From contig JAJTUP010000001.1 of NCBI GenBank assembly GCA_021399435.1, positions 1,984,001 through 2,048,000 of the forward strand: a stretch of 64,000 bases of DNA. Direction: 5' to 3'. Below, in pieces: positions 47,037 to 59,719 of this stretch. Below the pieces are notes generated by a model. That model was not told the DNA's origin. It ran no database searches and saw only the letters and a program-made list of their open reading frames with translations. Origin of the DNA: Diaporthe sp. PMI_573. Lineage: Eukaryota; Ascomycota; Sordariomycetes; Diaporthales; Diaporthaceae. Each line of letters opens with the position of its first letter. The first letter of the stretch is position 1. The position numbers and the translations under genes were made by a program.

Positions 47037-50000
47037 ATGTCTCAGCGCAAGGCCACGGCCGCAGAGATATCGCTGGTCCATCTCAAGAACTGCTTGGTTA
47101 ACCTTCCGGCTTCCCTGGTCTCTCTCTTGGTGACGGTCAATACCGTATGTATACTGCTCTATTTTCTGTCTCATTTGCCATGACGGACAGGATCCCGCTG
47201 ACATTGCCCGCTAGCCCGTACAAAATGTCGTCGTCGAGCTCAGCTACCGAGATGCGTCCCCTGCCGACAAGCCTTCCGCCCCTTCGGCCCAGAAGTCTAT
47301 CTACCTCGGCTGGACTGGCATGCCCAGCAAGAAGAAAATCGCCTCAATAGTCGGAAGAGATGGGATGGGCGGCTCGGGCTTGCGGGAGCAGGATGTTCCC
47401 CTTGTCGAACTCGATCCGACCCTGGCCAACACTCTAGGGCTGCACGAAGGCCAGAAGGTCATGACGACCATCCATACGGACCCTCCACTGGCGCATACAG
47501 TAAACATCGAGCCCCTGACCCCCGACGACTGGGAGATCATCGAGCTGCATGCCACATTTCTCGAGCTCAACCTCCTGTCTCAGATTCGCGCTCTGCCGAA
47601 TCCCGCCTATTCTCCGCCATCCGGAATTAAGTCGAGCCCGCATCCATTGACACTCCATCTGTCGCCTACTTCAACCGCCAATATCAAAATTCTGTCTCTC
47701 GAGCCGGCTCAATCAGCGCAGACCCCGTTTGCCAAGATTGCCCCTGACGCCGAGGTTATTGTCGCGCCAAAGGTCAGGCCAAAGTCCTCGCGGAGCAATA
47801 GGGAAAACCGAAGTGTAGCCAGTACGTCCAGGAGGAGCGGTAAAAGCTCTACCAGCACAGTCAGGCGGAGGAGTCAGCGTGAGGAGCGCAAGCCTGCCCT
47901 GTTCCTGCGAGGTATCGACAGGAAGCTCTGTGGCGACTGGTTTGACGATGAGTCTGGAGTCGAAGAGCTGAGCATCTGGGTCGACCGTGAACTTTTAGTC
48001 TCAAACGAGTTCAGAGGGTTGAGGTGGGTCACTGTCCACCTGATGAGACCATCCACTCTTGACGAGCCGGCCCCTGTGCAAGGACAGCAGCCCCAAGCAC
48101 AGGACGCTCCCGAGCTATCAAGATCCGGCCTCAGGATCGTTGCGCAGCTCTTGCCTTGGGATGATCCTCCGAACGGGCAAACAGCAGCATTGTCGACAAC
48201 ATTGTGCTCTGCATTTGGGTCTGAAGGCTTGGTTGGAGGTGTTGTCAAAATCGAACTGGCTGCACAGCCTCTTACTAAAAAGTCAATTTTGAAGTCCGTT
48301 GCCGAGGTCGAGGACCGGCCTTCAGTGCAACAGCTCAAGGTATATCCGTTTACTAGTGACTCTGCAGCGCAGGCTCTTGGTCTGAAATTTGGCGGAGAGA
48401 CCAAGGCCGAGCGTGAAGAGGCTGCGAAAAGGGTAAAGCATATCTACGACGGAAAACATGGGAAAAGCTTGTTCGATGGGCCGTTGACAGACGGGCTGGT
48501 ATTGAGTACATATGACGGTTTGGACTCGCCACCTGGCTGGGAGGGAGCAATCCTCAAGTTCCACCCGCCACCCGCATCTCAGGGCTCTTCAAAAGAACCA
48601 GCCCATTGGATCCTGGGCTCCGACTGGCAACTTCCCCTCGAATTCCAGGCCCCTATTCCTCGCCCAAAATGGCTTTCAGAATCTGAATCGACCATCGTGC
48701 CACCAGATGTCGGGCCTTTGGTCGGCATCGACTCGCTGCTTGAGGAACTCAAATCTCACCTTTCCAACTCATCTTCAGTTCTCCTCACCGGCGCCTTGGG
48801 TTCCGGGAAATCCTCTGTTGCGCTGTCAGTCTCGAAGGTCTTACGGGAAGACCAGCTCTTCCACACTACATATTTCAGTTGCCGGACGCTCGTGAATGAC
48901 GAAAGCAGGGTTAGCACTATCAAAGAGACCTTGAACCGTACTTTTATGGGAGCAAGCTGGGGAGCTCGACTCGGAGGCAAAGCGCTGGTGGTGCTGGACG
49001 ATTTAGACCGCCTTTGCCCGGTTGAGACCGAGCTGCAAGTCGGCAACGAGAACGGCCGCAGTCGCCAAGTAAGCGAGGCAATCTGCTCCATGGTCCGCCA
49101 ATATTGTGGTCAAGACTCCGATATAGTCCTCCTGGCTACTGCACAAGGCAAAGAATCTCTGCACAACGTGCTCGTTGGGGGGCATATAGTGCGAGAGATT
49201 GTCCCGCTGAGAGCCCCGGACAAACCTACTCGGCGAACTATCATGGAGGCCATCACCCTGCAACGCGCGGTACAAGCAAAAGATGACAACGCTTCAACTC
49301 ATGACGGCAGCCGCCCTCCAACGGCTAATGGCAGTGCTACTGGTGAAGAGAATGCTTGGATGGACGGAGCCAGCCCGCCATCTAGGCTTGACTCCATCCC
49401 GCCGCAGAGTGGATTCTCCATTCAACCAGATCTGGACCTCCTTGACATCGCAGGAGAGACTGACGGTTATATGCCGGGAGACTTGAACCTGCTAATCTCA
49501 CGGGCGCGGAACGAGGCCATCATGCGGTCACTGATTGACAATACCGGCGATTCCGATATCAATTCCGTCCCCTTGGGTCGAGTTGACTTCGAAAACGCTC
49601 TCAAAGGCTTCACGCCCGCGTCCCTACGCAACGTGACGCTGCAGAGTTCGACAACCACATTTGAATCCATCGGCGGCCTAACAGACACACGCCAAGTGTT
49701 ACTGGAAACATTGCAGTACCCGACGAAGTATGCACCAATCTTCGCCCAATGCCCACTTCGACTTCGGTCTGGTATCCTCTTATACGGTTATCCAGGATGC
49801 GGAAAGACTCTTCTGGCTAGCGCCGTGGCTGGGGAATGTGGCCTGAACTTTATCAGTGTAAAGGGGCCCGAAATATTGAACAAGTATATTGGTGCATCGG
49901 AGAAAAGCGTCCGCGACCTTTTCGAACGAGCCCAGGCTGCCAAACCTTGCGTCTTGTTCTTCGATGAGTTCGATTCTATAGCACCCAAGCGTGGCCACGA

Positions 50001-50850
50001 CTCTACCGGCGTGACCGACCGGGTGGTCAACCAGCTTCTGACGCTGATGGATGGTGCGGAAGGCCTTTCGGGCGTGTACGTTCTCGCAGCGACCTCACGC
50101 CCCGATCTGATAGATCCCGCTCTTCTGCGACCGGGACGGTTGGATAAATCGATACTGTGCGACTTCCCCGACCTCGAGGAACGAGTGGACATCATCCGGG
50201 CCGTAGGGAAGAAGGCTAAGCTCAGCGAGGCGGTCCTAAAGTCCGACGAGGACCTGGCAGTGATCGCAAAGCGGACGGATGGGTTCTCCGGTGCGGACCT
50301 GCAGGCCTTGATCTCCAATGCGCAGCTGGAAGCAATCCAGGATGTGCTCAAAGACACGGAGATCGCAGGCGGTGCAAGCGGCAGCGGGCGACGTCCTGGG
50401 CAGAGGCATGGCACAGGCAAGTCAGCTGGATCGCTCCCGCAAAGTTTTGTGCAGTTCCGCTACGGCGAAGATGGCTCCAATGAAGACTCGGCACCTCACG
50501 GCTCGAACAGGTCGTCTGAGCTCGCCGAGCAGGCTTTGATCATCTCGAAACTGGAGAGTCTCAAGGCCTCAAGGAAGAGAGGCAAGCAGTCAAGAAGCGG
50601 GCCGAACGTGAACACAGAACCTGATGGCGCAGCGGGTGGCGCCAAAGCTGGAGGGGAGTCCCAGGAGAAGGAGGTCGTCATCCAGTGGAGGCATCTGGTA
50701 AAGGCTCTCGATGGCACGAGGACGAGTATCGGGCGCGAGCAGCGCACTTTGCTCCAGAGGATCTACAGAGAGTTCGTTGTGGGGCGCAGTGGGGAGATGA
50801 GGGATGGCCAGGGGAGCATGGAGGTCGGAGGGCGGAGCAGTCTCATGTAG
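47037..50850 (+). CDS. PEX1: peroxisomal AAA ATPase PEX1
   Basis: Two exons, 47037-47144 and 47215-50850, encode about 1247 residues. The N-terminal double-psi barrel region begins SLVHLKNCLVNLPASLV and continues over the intron as VNTPVQNVVVELSYRD, typical of PEX1. The D1 ATPase has a Walker A of SSVLLTGALGSGKSSVALSV; its Walker B is KALVVLDDLDRLCP. The D2 ATPase is canonical: LYGYPGCGKTLLASAVAGEC, then FISVKGPEILNKYIGASEKS, VLFFDEFDSIAPKRG and DPALLRPGRLDKSILCDFPD with arginine fingers. PEX1 with PEX6 forms the hexameric motor at the peroxisomal membrane that extracts ubiquitinated PEX5 for reuse. A low-complexity Gly/Ser and charged linker lies in the last 150 residues. Length and order fit fungal PEX1. 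Confidence 0.96.
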
Positions 50851-51658
50851 CTGAATCATAGCATGGAGTTTGTTCTGGCTTGCAGAACCATATTACGAGA
50901 AAAGAAATGTCAACTCTGTTGTTGAGGGGGACGGAGACAGGCAGCTCTGAGACGATTGTCTGCTCGGGACTTCACTGCACCGTCTTACTACTTCAGCCCC
51001 TCCACTGCTGATCAAGTGGGCAACCATTAGAGCTGGTGAATCATGCCATTTTCCATATTATGAGGATGTGATCGGGGGCCAACAGTGCTCTGCGTCAGGT
51101 AAGTTGATGAACAAGGTTCCTAATGCGGAGTAGGTCCAAGCAAGCGTTGCATCAACGACGGGGTGATCACCCCTGCAGCCGCGAATAACACGAAGCTTGA
51201 CCGGAAGCTTAGCTGGTGATCTTTCTTCATCGGGCAGGTCACCTCTGGCGGATCCTGCATGACGCTCTATCCTCGACCCACGCAGCCCACTCCTGTGATA
51301 TTATCACTGACTATGCGCAGTTCTTGCACGCATACTTTCCCCGGATAGCCGGGCTTTGGGCGATATAGAGTGGTAAAACGTTTGTGCTGCAAGTGACTGA
51401 GTGATTAATATCCTATTTCCCTGTCGCTAGCCGCGTGCGAACTGCCCCTTCCCAGTAGACCCCTTCCTTATAGTATTTATAGTTCGGAAGCATGCAAGAG
51501 ACGTCCTTCTTTCTTCTCCTCCTTTCGTAGCCGAGTGCAAACCGTTCGTCAGTGCCATCTAGTGCCCGCACAGGAGTGTTCATCTCCTGCACTGCTTCTG
51601 TTCTTGTGGCCAGCCGTTTGGTTGTTTCCATACTTACTCGCGTGCCACCTTGACGACC
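50851..51658. other. intergenic, includes peptidase promoter
   Basis: Flank of PEX1 and promoter of the sedolisin gene. A TATA-like stretch (TATAGTATTTATAG) lies at about 51470-51483, 175 bases before the peptidase start. Confidence 0.5.
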
Positions 51659-54028
51659 ATGCGCTTCTCAGCCGTGGCGGCCACAGCGGCCCTTATGCTC
51701 GCCTCCTCCGCGGCCCCTACGTCTGGCCGGTATAATCTCCATGAGAAGCGAGATGGCAAGCCGCATGCATGGCAGAAGCGCCATCGGGCTGTCGCTGATC
51801 AGATTCTGCCTATCCGTATCGCACTCAAGCAGCGAAACCTTGAGAACGCCGAAGCTTATATCTACGATGTCGCCAACCCAAGTTCCCCTAATTTTGGTAA
51901 GCAAGGATCGAGGTACACCTGATACTTGGGATCACTCACGGATTTTGTTGAGTGGACAACGAGCTACTGTCCATCCACAACCTTTTCGAGCAATCTTTTT
52001 TAACGAAATGTGGATCAACAGGCAAACACTGGTCTGCGGAAAAGGTCGCAAACACCTTTGCTCCGCACCCAGAGACCAAAGACACAGTAATGGACTGGCT
52101 GGTTGAGTCCGGCATCGACCGCTCAAGGCTTTCCCTATCAGCCGGTGAGTCAAACGTCGGTGGTGAGGGCGCCATAAGCAAAAGAGCACTAATTCTCTGA
52201 AGGACACAACTGGGTGCAGTTCGACGGGACAGTCCAGGAAGCGGAGCAGTTATTCGCCACGGAATACTGGCACTATCAGCACACAGCAAGCGGCGGGCTC
52301 CGCCTCGCCTGCGACCACTACAGCCTGCCCGAGCACGTCCAGGGGCACGTCGACTTCGCGATGCCGACGGTCCAGCTGGACGGCCTGAAGCCCGTCGCGA
52401 ACGTCGACCGCACCCTGATGGCACGCGTCCCCGGCGGCGCCAAGCTCGGTTCATTGTCCTGCGGCGAGCTGATCACGGTCGACTGCCTGCGGAAGCTGTA
52501 CAACTTCCCCGCGGGGAACTCGTCGGCTGCGGACAACCAGATGGGGATTGGCGAGTGGGCTGACTACCTGTACGAGGACGACCTGCCGGAGTACTTCAGG
52601 AATTTCACCTCGCCTGAGATTCCTGCTGACACCAGGCCCGAGTTCATCGCGATCGATGGCGGCCTGAGGGCAAACCTGACTACTGTCTCGCAGGGTTCCG
52701 GGGTCGAGTCTGCTCTTGACTTTCAGGCTGCCTACTCGATTATTTATCCGCAGAAGTTGCGGCTATACCAAGTTGGAGACGGAATTAATGTTGACAGTGT
52801 AGGAACCTGTGAGTGATCTTAGCAGAATCTCATGTTATTGTTGCGGTGGCTTTTCTCTCAGTGCTTGGAGGCCATTCTCTGACAAATACTCAGTCAACAT
52901 CTTCCTGGACGCGTTAGACGCAAGCTACTGCACTTATCAGGGCGGTGACCAGCCTTATATCGGTACGCAATTCTCTGGTCTCTGCTTTTACCCGAATCTC
53001 AGACCTTTGATAATGAAACTAACTCATTTATAAAGACCCGGCGTACCCCGATCCCAACGACAATGAGAGCGGCTATCAAGGTCCGCTACAATGCGGCGGT
53101 GCTCCAAAGTCCAACGTAATTTCGGTCAGCTACGGGCAGATTGAGGTAAGACCAGTGTCGCGACTCGTTGGCGGTCTTTAATAATTCAGGCAGTTCTGAC
53201 GCCACTATAGGGTGCCTTACCAGAATTCTATCAAGTTCGCCAGTGTAACGAGTGGATGAAGCTCGGCCTCCAGGGAGTGAGCGTTCTGTTCGCGAGCGGA
53301 GACTCGGGCGTGGCGAATCGATACAATGCCGGGTACCCAGATTCCTGCCTCAATGCGGACCTGCCATATGTTGACAACAACGGAACCCGCTTCTCACCGT
53401 CTTTTCCGGCTAATTGCCCATATATAACATCTGGTGAGTCGACACGTCCCTGGCATCTCCGCAAGGAAATGGAGAGTTGATTCACTGACCCCTGGGCTCT
53501 CCAGTTGGAGGAACCGACCTCATCGGCAACACCACCGACAGCGGAGAACGAGCTGTCGCCGCTTTTGGTTCAGGCGGCGGATTTTCAAACATATTTGCCT
53601 TGCCGTCGTACCAGGCTTCCGCCGTGCAGGGCTTCCTGGGCAAGTACGCCCCTTCATATGGCCCCAACGTGTACAACGACAGCGGCAATGCCAGGGGGTT
53701 CCCCGACGTGGCGGCCATCGGGCTCAACGTCGCGACCGTTTTCAACGGCACAACCTATGGCGTCGGCGGGACCAGCGCCTCGGCGCCGATATTCGCGGGT
53801 ATCGTGACGCTGCTCAACGAGGCTCGCATCGCGGCTGGAAAGAGCCCCGTCGGATTCCTGAACCCAACTTTCTACAGCAACCCGGATGCGTTTAACGATA
53901 TCACCGTTGGGAACAACCCTGGTTGCGGGACCAATGGGTTTAATGCGACGCCGGGGTGGGATCCGGTTACGGGGCTGGGGACGCCCAACTTTCAGAAGCT
54001 GAGGGATGTCTTCATGGCACTTCCGTGA
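51659..54028 (+). CDS. secreted sedolisin (S53) peptidase
   Basis: Seven exons, 51659-51896, 52022-52144, 52203-52808, 52894-52962, 53036-53145, 53211-53433 and 53505-54028, encode about 630 residues. A signal peptide (AVAATAALMLASSAAPTSG) is followed by an S53 propeptide with FGKHWSAEKVANTFAPHPET and HYSLPEHVQGHVDFAMPTV. The mature enzyme has the Glu and Asp of the catalytic triad in GSGVESALDFQAAYSI, the oxyanion Asp in VLFASGDSGV and the nucleophile Ser in GVGGTSASAPIFAGIVTLLN. The C-terminal calcium site matches FNDITVGNNPGC and GWDPVTGLGTPNF. Several N-glycosylation sites occur. These acidic endo- or tripeptidyl peptidases digest protein outside the cell. All splice phases agree. Confidence 0.94.
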
Positions 54029-54752
54029 GAATGTTTTGGCAACGCGTCCTCTGGTGCTGGTGGTATGGGAAATGAGTAGTTCATGGTTCTTCACCTCGCA
54101 AATCTCAGCGAAGCCGTGTGATGGCCCATATGTTACGCCACTCCATTGCTCATGGCACATAGCCTTCCAAACTGGCTTTTCTAATTCGACAGCAAATTCT
54201 ACCATGAGCCCTAAACTGCCAGTATAAACAATATGGCAGAGTAGGTATATGGATGAATTGTCACCCAACGTCGTTGAGGAGAGCAAACTCAACTGCATGG
54301 CACAATGATCCATGGGCGCATCCCAGTCAAGTCTGTAGTGGCCTCGTGACATCTCACTTTGAGCCTTCGATACTGCGGAGATCGAAGTTAGGAACCCGAA
54401 CCAGACGTCTTCAAGACAGTGTGGCGGATAACATAGCGAGGACACTTCCATTTGGTCAAATTGTCTCGTTTCTTGCGCTGCTGTTCCGAGGGCCGCGTTG
54501 CGTGGCCATCAGAATATAGTAAGTCAACAAATTTACAAGCCTTCCTTCTGCATTCTGATCCGATCCTACGTATACTGCTCCTATCTTCAGATGTAAATCT
54601 ACATTTGTTGGAGATCCAATGTGACAATTAACTCAAAACATGTGCCGACATGGGGAATGTCTCATTCTGCCCTACTCGAACCAACTTTCAACGCCATGAT
54701 CGGGGTCAGAGCCTGTTCCCACGATCCAGTACCATTTGAAACTGCCTCTAGA
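54029..54752. other. intergenic, nothing recognised
   Basis: 3' flank of the peptidase gene and of the convergent broken gene at 54753. Confidence 0.5.
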
Positions 54753-55472
54753 TTAGGGTCTACTGTGACCAGACCTCGAATGTAAAACTTGCGCGTTATG
54801 GACTGATAGGAGTGTTCTGACTTCAGCCTGCACGTCCGCCTCCACCTTGTATGTCTTCGTATTCCACTTTTCAACAAGCCAAGTCCGGCGCGAATTGGCC
54901 TTCAACAAAATATAGACAATCTCCTGAGCCTTCATCATACCCTGGCCGCTGACGTCCCATATCTCTTTGTTTGTTGAAGGCATAGACACTTGGCCATACG
55001 GGGGACCACCGAGGTTAGCCAGGGACTCCATCATAACCGATTTGTTGACTCGAGCGAGCTCACCCGAGACGGTGGACTTTTCTTCGGGGGCCGGCTGGTC
55101 CTGGAGATAGAATACAGGCGTATAGGGCTCCGCAGCGATGAATTTGCAAAGCTTTCCGTCAACAACACGCCCTTTGTCGAAGAATTCGTAGCAGTTGTGG
55201 CCATTCCTGTAGCGGCCGCCCCGACAGGGCTCGATGGTGATCAGCACTGACTTGACGGTCAGCGTCGTGACATCAAGCTTTCGGAACAGGTCCTCCTCGG
55301 CGTGGTAGAGCTTGGGCGTGTTGCGGGTCCAATACCATCCCCATTCCCCATTGCCTTTGTGGTAATGAATGACGGCCTCACAAGCTCCCTACCGCTTAAT
55401 ATAGGTATACGCTTCGTCCCATTCCTTTGGGAAGGTATTTTCTGTGAGGCCGTTGATCCGTTCCTTGTCCAT
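54753..55472 (-). pseudogene. hypothetical gene with one in-frame stop
   Basis: From the ATG at 55472 the minus strand reads MDKERINGLTENTFPKEWDE and AYTYIKR, then TAG at 55391-55389, and continues in the same frame as GACEAVIHYHKGNGEWGWYW and on to a stop at 54753, about 240 codons in all. Composition on both sides of the stop looks equally coding. Later segments include EPCRGGRYRNGHNCYEFFDK and a C-terminal part rich in Lys/Val/Glu. I recognise no family. The stop could arise from a Trp or Gln codon by a C-to-T change in CpA context on one strand. A further frame on the same strand, 55490-55681, may be a displaced N-terminal part. It could also be a sequencing error. Confidence 0.45.
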
Positions 55473-55681
55473 ATTCGTGACTCCATTTCCGCAACCTTTT
55501 GGCACAAGAACAAATCTCCGGCTACTAGCCATTCTGTCAGGGAAGAAGTCGAAAAGGCGTGGCTAACTTCGAAATTTTCGTCTTGAAAATTACTCGGAAC
55601 TTTGATAAACGAAGTCTCACTGATAGATAATTTCTTTGATAAAATCGACTTGGAAAAATGAATACTTGGAATGACTGGCAC

Positions 55682-56427
55682 ACTATTTATTCACTGCCTT
55701 TATCTATAATCTGTGCCTATGCTCACTCAGCCAATCTTCAGTTTAGGCCGGTTCGAAAAGTTGTGCGGGCACTACGCCTATTTTTGGAATGCTGATATGA
55801 TGTGGTCTGGAGCCCTTACTGAGGTCGCATGTAATTGAGTAAGCTGAGAGGCTTGAGTCACCAAGACACCTAAACTCCCACGCATCCAGTCGTTGTGCAC
55901 AGTAATTAGAATACGCAGTATTTGTACTCAGGCTCCCAAATACATATGTATACTCGAGAACAAGATATATTCAGATCCTTATTAAGCTTGATGGCTACGA
56001 AAATGGGGACTTAGTAACTAAAGGAACAATCCGTCAGGATTTTCCAGCTACGTAGTGGCGATTCCTTGCCTATTATATCTAATATGAAGCAACCGCTACG
56101 TATAAAATTGGTACTTCAATTTAAGACAATCCTCTCCTCCTAGCAGTGGCCTCAGAGTTAGTGTTTTGAGTTACCGTGTTAAAAATTCCGTATTGACTTT
56201 CTGTGGACATGTTGAGCTCAAAAGCAACACGGTGATGTCAATTTTAACCACCCCAGCCGAGGTTTCTTGTTCACTGGAATCTAAGGGACAACGCTGGTGA
56301 TCATGCAGACGCTCTAACCCACGGAGCAGCTGTGTCTGCGAAAACAAACACCCCTTGCCCCCCTTTCCCCGGCCTGAAATTTCACTATCCAAGCAATTGA
56401 CCAGACAAAACCACTATTCGGGACTGG
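55682..56427. other. AT-leaning intergenic DNA
   Basis: No supportable gene; notably AT-rich from about 55880 to 56160. Confidence 0.5.
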
Positions 56428-58391
56428 TTACGCCTGTGTGTGGGAAGTCGGTGTAAATCGGACGATCACAGGAGGTTTCTCCCAGAGGGCATACAGCTTG
56501 ATGTCGCGCTCCCAGTCAGCCTCTCCTTTGTTGACATGCTCCCAATCCAGCCTCCATGCCATCTTGGCGAAAACAAGACGGGCCTGGAGCAGGCCCATGT
56601 TCTGGCCAACGCACCCACGCGGGCCCATAGAGAATGGTCTGAACGATGATTTGAAGTCTGAGTCGAATGCATCATCGTAATCGGGGTGCGAAGGCGGGAG
56701 CCATCTCTCTGGGCAGAAATCACGCGGTCGTCGGAAATAGCGCTCCGAGTGTGAGGTCGCAAAGATGGATGTTTGGACCCGCATACTATTTTCATAATAA
56801 ATACCTTGGGGTCAGCTCATGTGTTCCGCATAAAGTACGGCGCTCGGGAATTAATGTTTCACTGACCCTTTTGGAACCCAGTGGCCGTCAACAAAGGCTC
56901 CGGGGCTGAACCGCGGGAGTCCGAAGGCGCCATTCGTGTGCAAGCGAAGAGACTCCTGGATCACTGCATTCAGCCACGGGAGGTCCTCAAGCGAGTCGCC
57001 ATCGATGTCGTGGTAATTGTCGAAGCGATTGCGGGCCTCCTGCTGGAGCTTGCCCAGTTTGGTGGGGTTTGTGAGCAGATAATGGACGCCAGACGTGAAA
57101 AGATTGGTGTTGGGATCAAACCCGGCAATGATCAGATGATTGGCCTGGGCGAGAAGAAAGTCCTCCGAGGGTTGCTGTTCATCGTTGACCATTAGCGAGA
57201 AGTAGTCAGGATGCGCGAGCTTATTCCTGCGTTCGACTCGGTCCCGGACGATGTTCCTGTTTTCTCGCAAAATGGTTGGAACGATGGCGGCAAGGCTGGG
57301 AGGCAGCGCGAAGAAAACCAAGGGCTCCAGGAGAGGAAAACGCCTCATGACCTGGTTCAGGGTGCCCCAGGTCCCGACTTTCCGAAACACACTGAGAAAT
57401 AGATTGCTCTGGCCTGTACACCCAGACATGTCAATATTGGGTTTTGGAGTAGGGGATCAAGAACGTGTGGAAGGTCTGTACCATCTTCAATGTTGTTAAA
57501 TTTGTGTCCATAGCACATATCACCAGCTATGTCGCATGCAAGACGGTCAAACCACTGATGAGTCAATTAGCATCATGACCGCCCTATACCCAGTAATCAG
57601 GGCGTGGATAGAAGCATTAGACTGGTAATAGGGCCATACCTCTCTCATGTCTGCGCCGTCTTTACTCTCAAGGACGAGCTTCTCGATGAGTCTGTCAATA
57701 TGCTGGTGAACGGCAGGCTCTTGTTCCTTCAAGGCTCGTCGGCTGAAGGCTGGAGCAAGCATCTTGCGGACAACACGGTGTGTTTCCGGGTTTGGATCCG
57801 CGGCAATTCCAGCGTGCTCTCCCTTCACACGCTGGATCTCCTCAGCCTTGATAAAAGGTGAAGTGTCTCTAGAGAGGCCGGGAATCAGGATGTCTGCAGT
57901 AGGATGATCCAGTTAGACTCAGTCTGATTCATTTTCGGACCATGAACGTGAGTATCTAGTAGGTGGGGACGAACCTGATTGGGCCTCGACCGTAAAGAAT
58001 GCGAGCTCGTTAGGAGCAATACGGACTACGTCGCCATATTTTTTGAAGACCTCTTCGATAGCCCATGGGTATCGGCCATGATACCTGTGGCGAGGATTAG
58101 TGTCAGTGCCAAGGTAGACGTAAGTGAACTTAAAGTCTCACTACACGTACCATTTGTACGCATACCACCAGTCGCTTATTGCCGCTAGCTTTGGGCCTGG
58201 ATACCTGGCGAAGGGATGGAAGTACAGTCGGTATATGAGCAAAACGGACCAATATGACAGGAACTATTCCGCATTGGTCAGTCAAATATACGAATAGCAT
58301 TCGACCAGACGGGTATCTGTCAAGCTGATGTTAAATGTGTGGGTTCACTAACTGTTACAGCTCCTAAGCAAACAGCCGAGTGCCAAGACAT
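56428..58391 (-). CDS. cytochrome P450 monooxygenase
   Basis: Seven exons, 58391-58353, 58263-58151, 58084-57975, 57893-57640, 57554-57482, 57413-56867 and 56785-56428, encode about 497 residues. An N-terminal membrane helix ([18 protein letters not shown]) leads into [20 protein letters not shown] and [20 protein letters not shown]. The C-helix is [20 protein letters not shown], the K-helix [18 protein letters not shown] holds ExxR, and PERWLPP is the meander. The haem loop [17 protein letters not shown] carries the cysteine. The I-helix reads [20 protein letters not shown]: the usual acid-threonine pair of AGxDTT is replaced by D-P-N. The fungal-type N-terminal pattern [20 protein letters not shown] indicates a secondary-metabolism or xenobiotic class. 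The first exon (13 codons) is the least certain. Confidence 0.9.
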
Positions 58392-59719
58392 GCTTTCAAA
58401 ATTGAATTTTGTCATGGCTTCATACTCGTGATTGTACATGATCAACGTGGATGATCCGGAAACCGTCTCTGCTCGTAAACTATTGTTACTAGCGATAGTG
58501 AGGTCAGCTCTACGTAAAAGAATTCCTAAAGTGAGCAAGGCAGAGGATTTTATGGAGTGAGGTTGAAGTACAGCCGCAAATCATCAGCTGGCGGAGCCTT
58601 TTGTGACAAACGGTCACAGCATTGCATATAAATACATTCTGCGTCTCACTTCCATGCCCGTCGTCTTCGGTTCGTGACTAGTGCTAATACTTGTGTGGAG
58701 ATGAAGGATGCTTGCTGGGCGACTCCAAGGCTCTCCCATGAGTAAGGTTGGCAATCACAGTTTGCCAACATGCTTGTACGGGCCCTTTTTTCCCAAGTGG
58801 TCAAAGCGTCTTGCAAGGCCGTGCAAATTTCATTGACAGGGAAGCAAAATTCCCAGACCCACTGAAAACCTTGGAAATGCTCACAATTAATGTTGTAGTC
58901 ACTATTAATAACTCTTTGAATAGATAACTTATGGAGTATGAATATGGCATGAGTTTGTAAACACTAGACCCTCATTAATTGACATTTCGACTTTTACATT
59001 GAGCCCAAGCCGTTACTCAAGTCGATTCTAAAGCATATGACCACGGCTATGAAGACTCACTGAAATGCAGCGGCCTTCTCTATGTAAGATTCAAATTCCC
59101 TGATAAGGACAGCTCCCCCGAAAATCAAACAAAAATTCCTTTCGCGGCGGACAAGAAACGGACTATTTGCATATCTGCAGTCAGTGTTGAGCATGACCAG
59201 CCACCCCACCAATAGGCCAGTCCAATCTTCATGGGCTACCTGAATACGGTCAAGCAGCTTGTTGTGTCAACGAAAAGCCGGGCATAGTGATGGGATGTGA
59301 TTTTCTTCAGTAGGATGAGTCAACGGTGAACATGATCGTTTGGAGTTACTGCGAGGCGTCTACTTTCTGGATCAGATGGAATGCGAGCATCCTGTTTGTG
59401 CTGCAGTATGAGATCCGCGTCTATGGCGTCGCCAGCCCCTGCCTGTCTGTCGGCTTGCACCTTTGGACTCTCTACATGCGAGCACAACTGTTGCAACCTC
59501 GTCTCTTGTACTGGTGGGCATCTACTGCAACTTCAGACCGCGAAGTTGACGGTCCAGGTAACGCAAGCTCCAAAGGGGAGCCGCGCACGCCCTTTTCGTG
59601 ATGACTGGTGCGGGGTCACTCAACTATCTTTTGTTAGGATAGTGACCAATCACCACCTCCATACTGATCGAGTCACACTCCAACCTCAACACCATAACAG
59701 AAGTCCATTTCAATCCACC
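58392..59719. other. intergenic between divergent P450 and PEP-mutase-like genes
   Basis: About 1.3 kb, AT-leaning in the middle, with no supportable coding region; it holds both promoters. Confidence 0.5.

Noticed and set aside
59381..59719. 113-codon N-terminal extension of the PEP-mutase-like protein
   Set aside because: It is Cys/Thr-rich with no family similarity; the family start motif begins just after the ATG at 59720.
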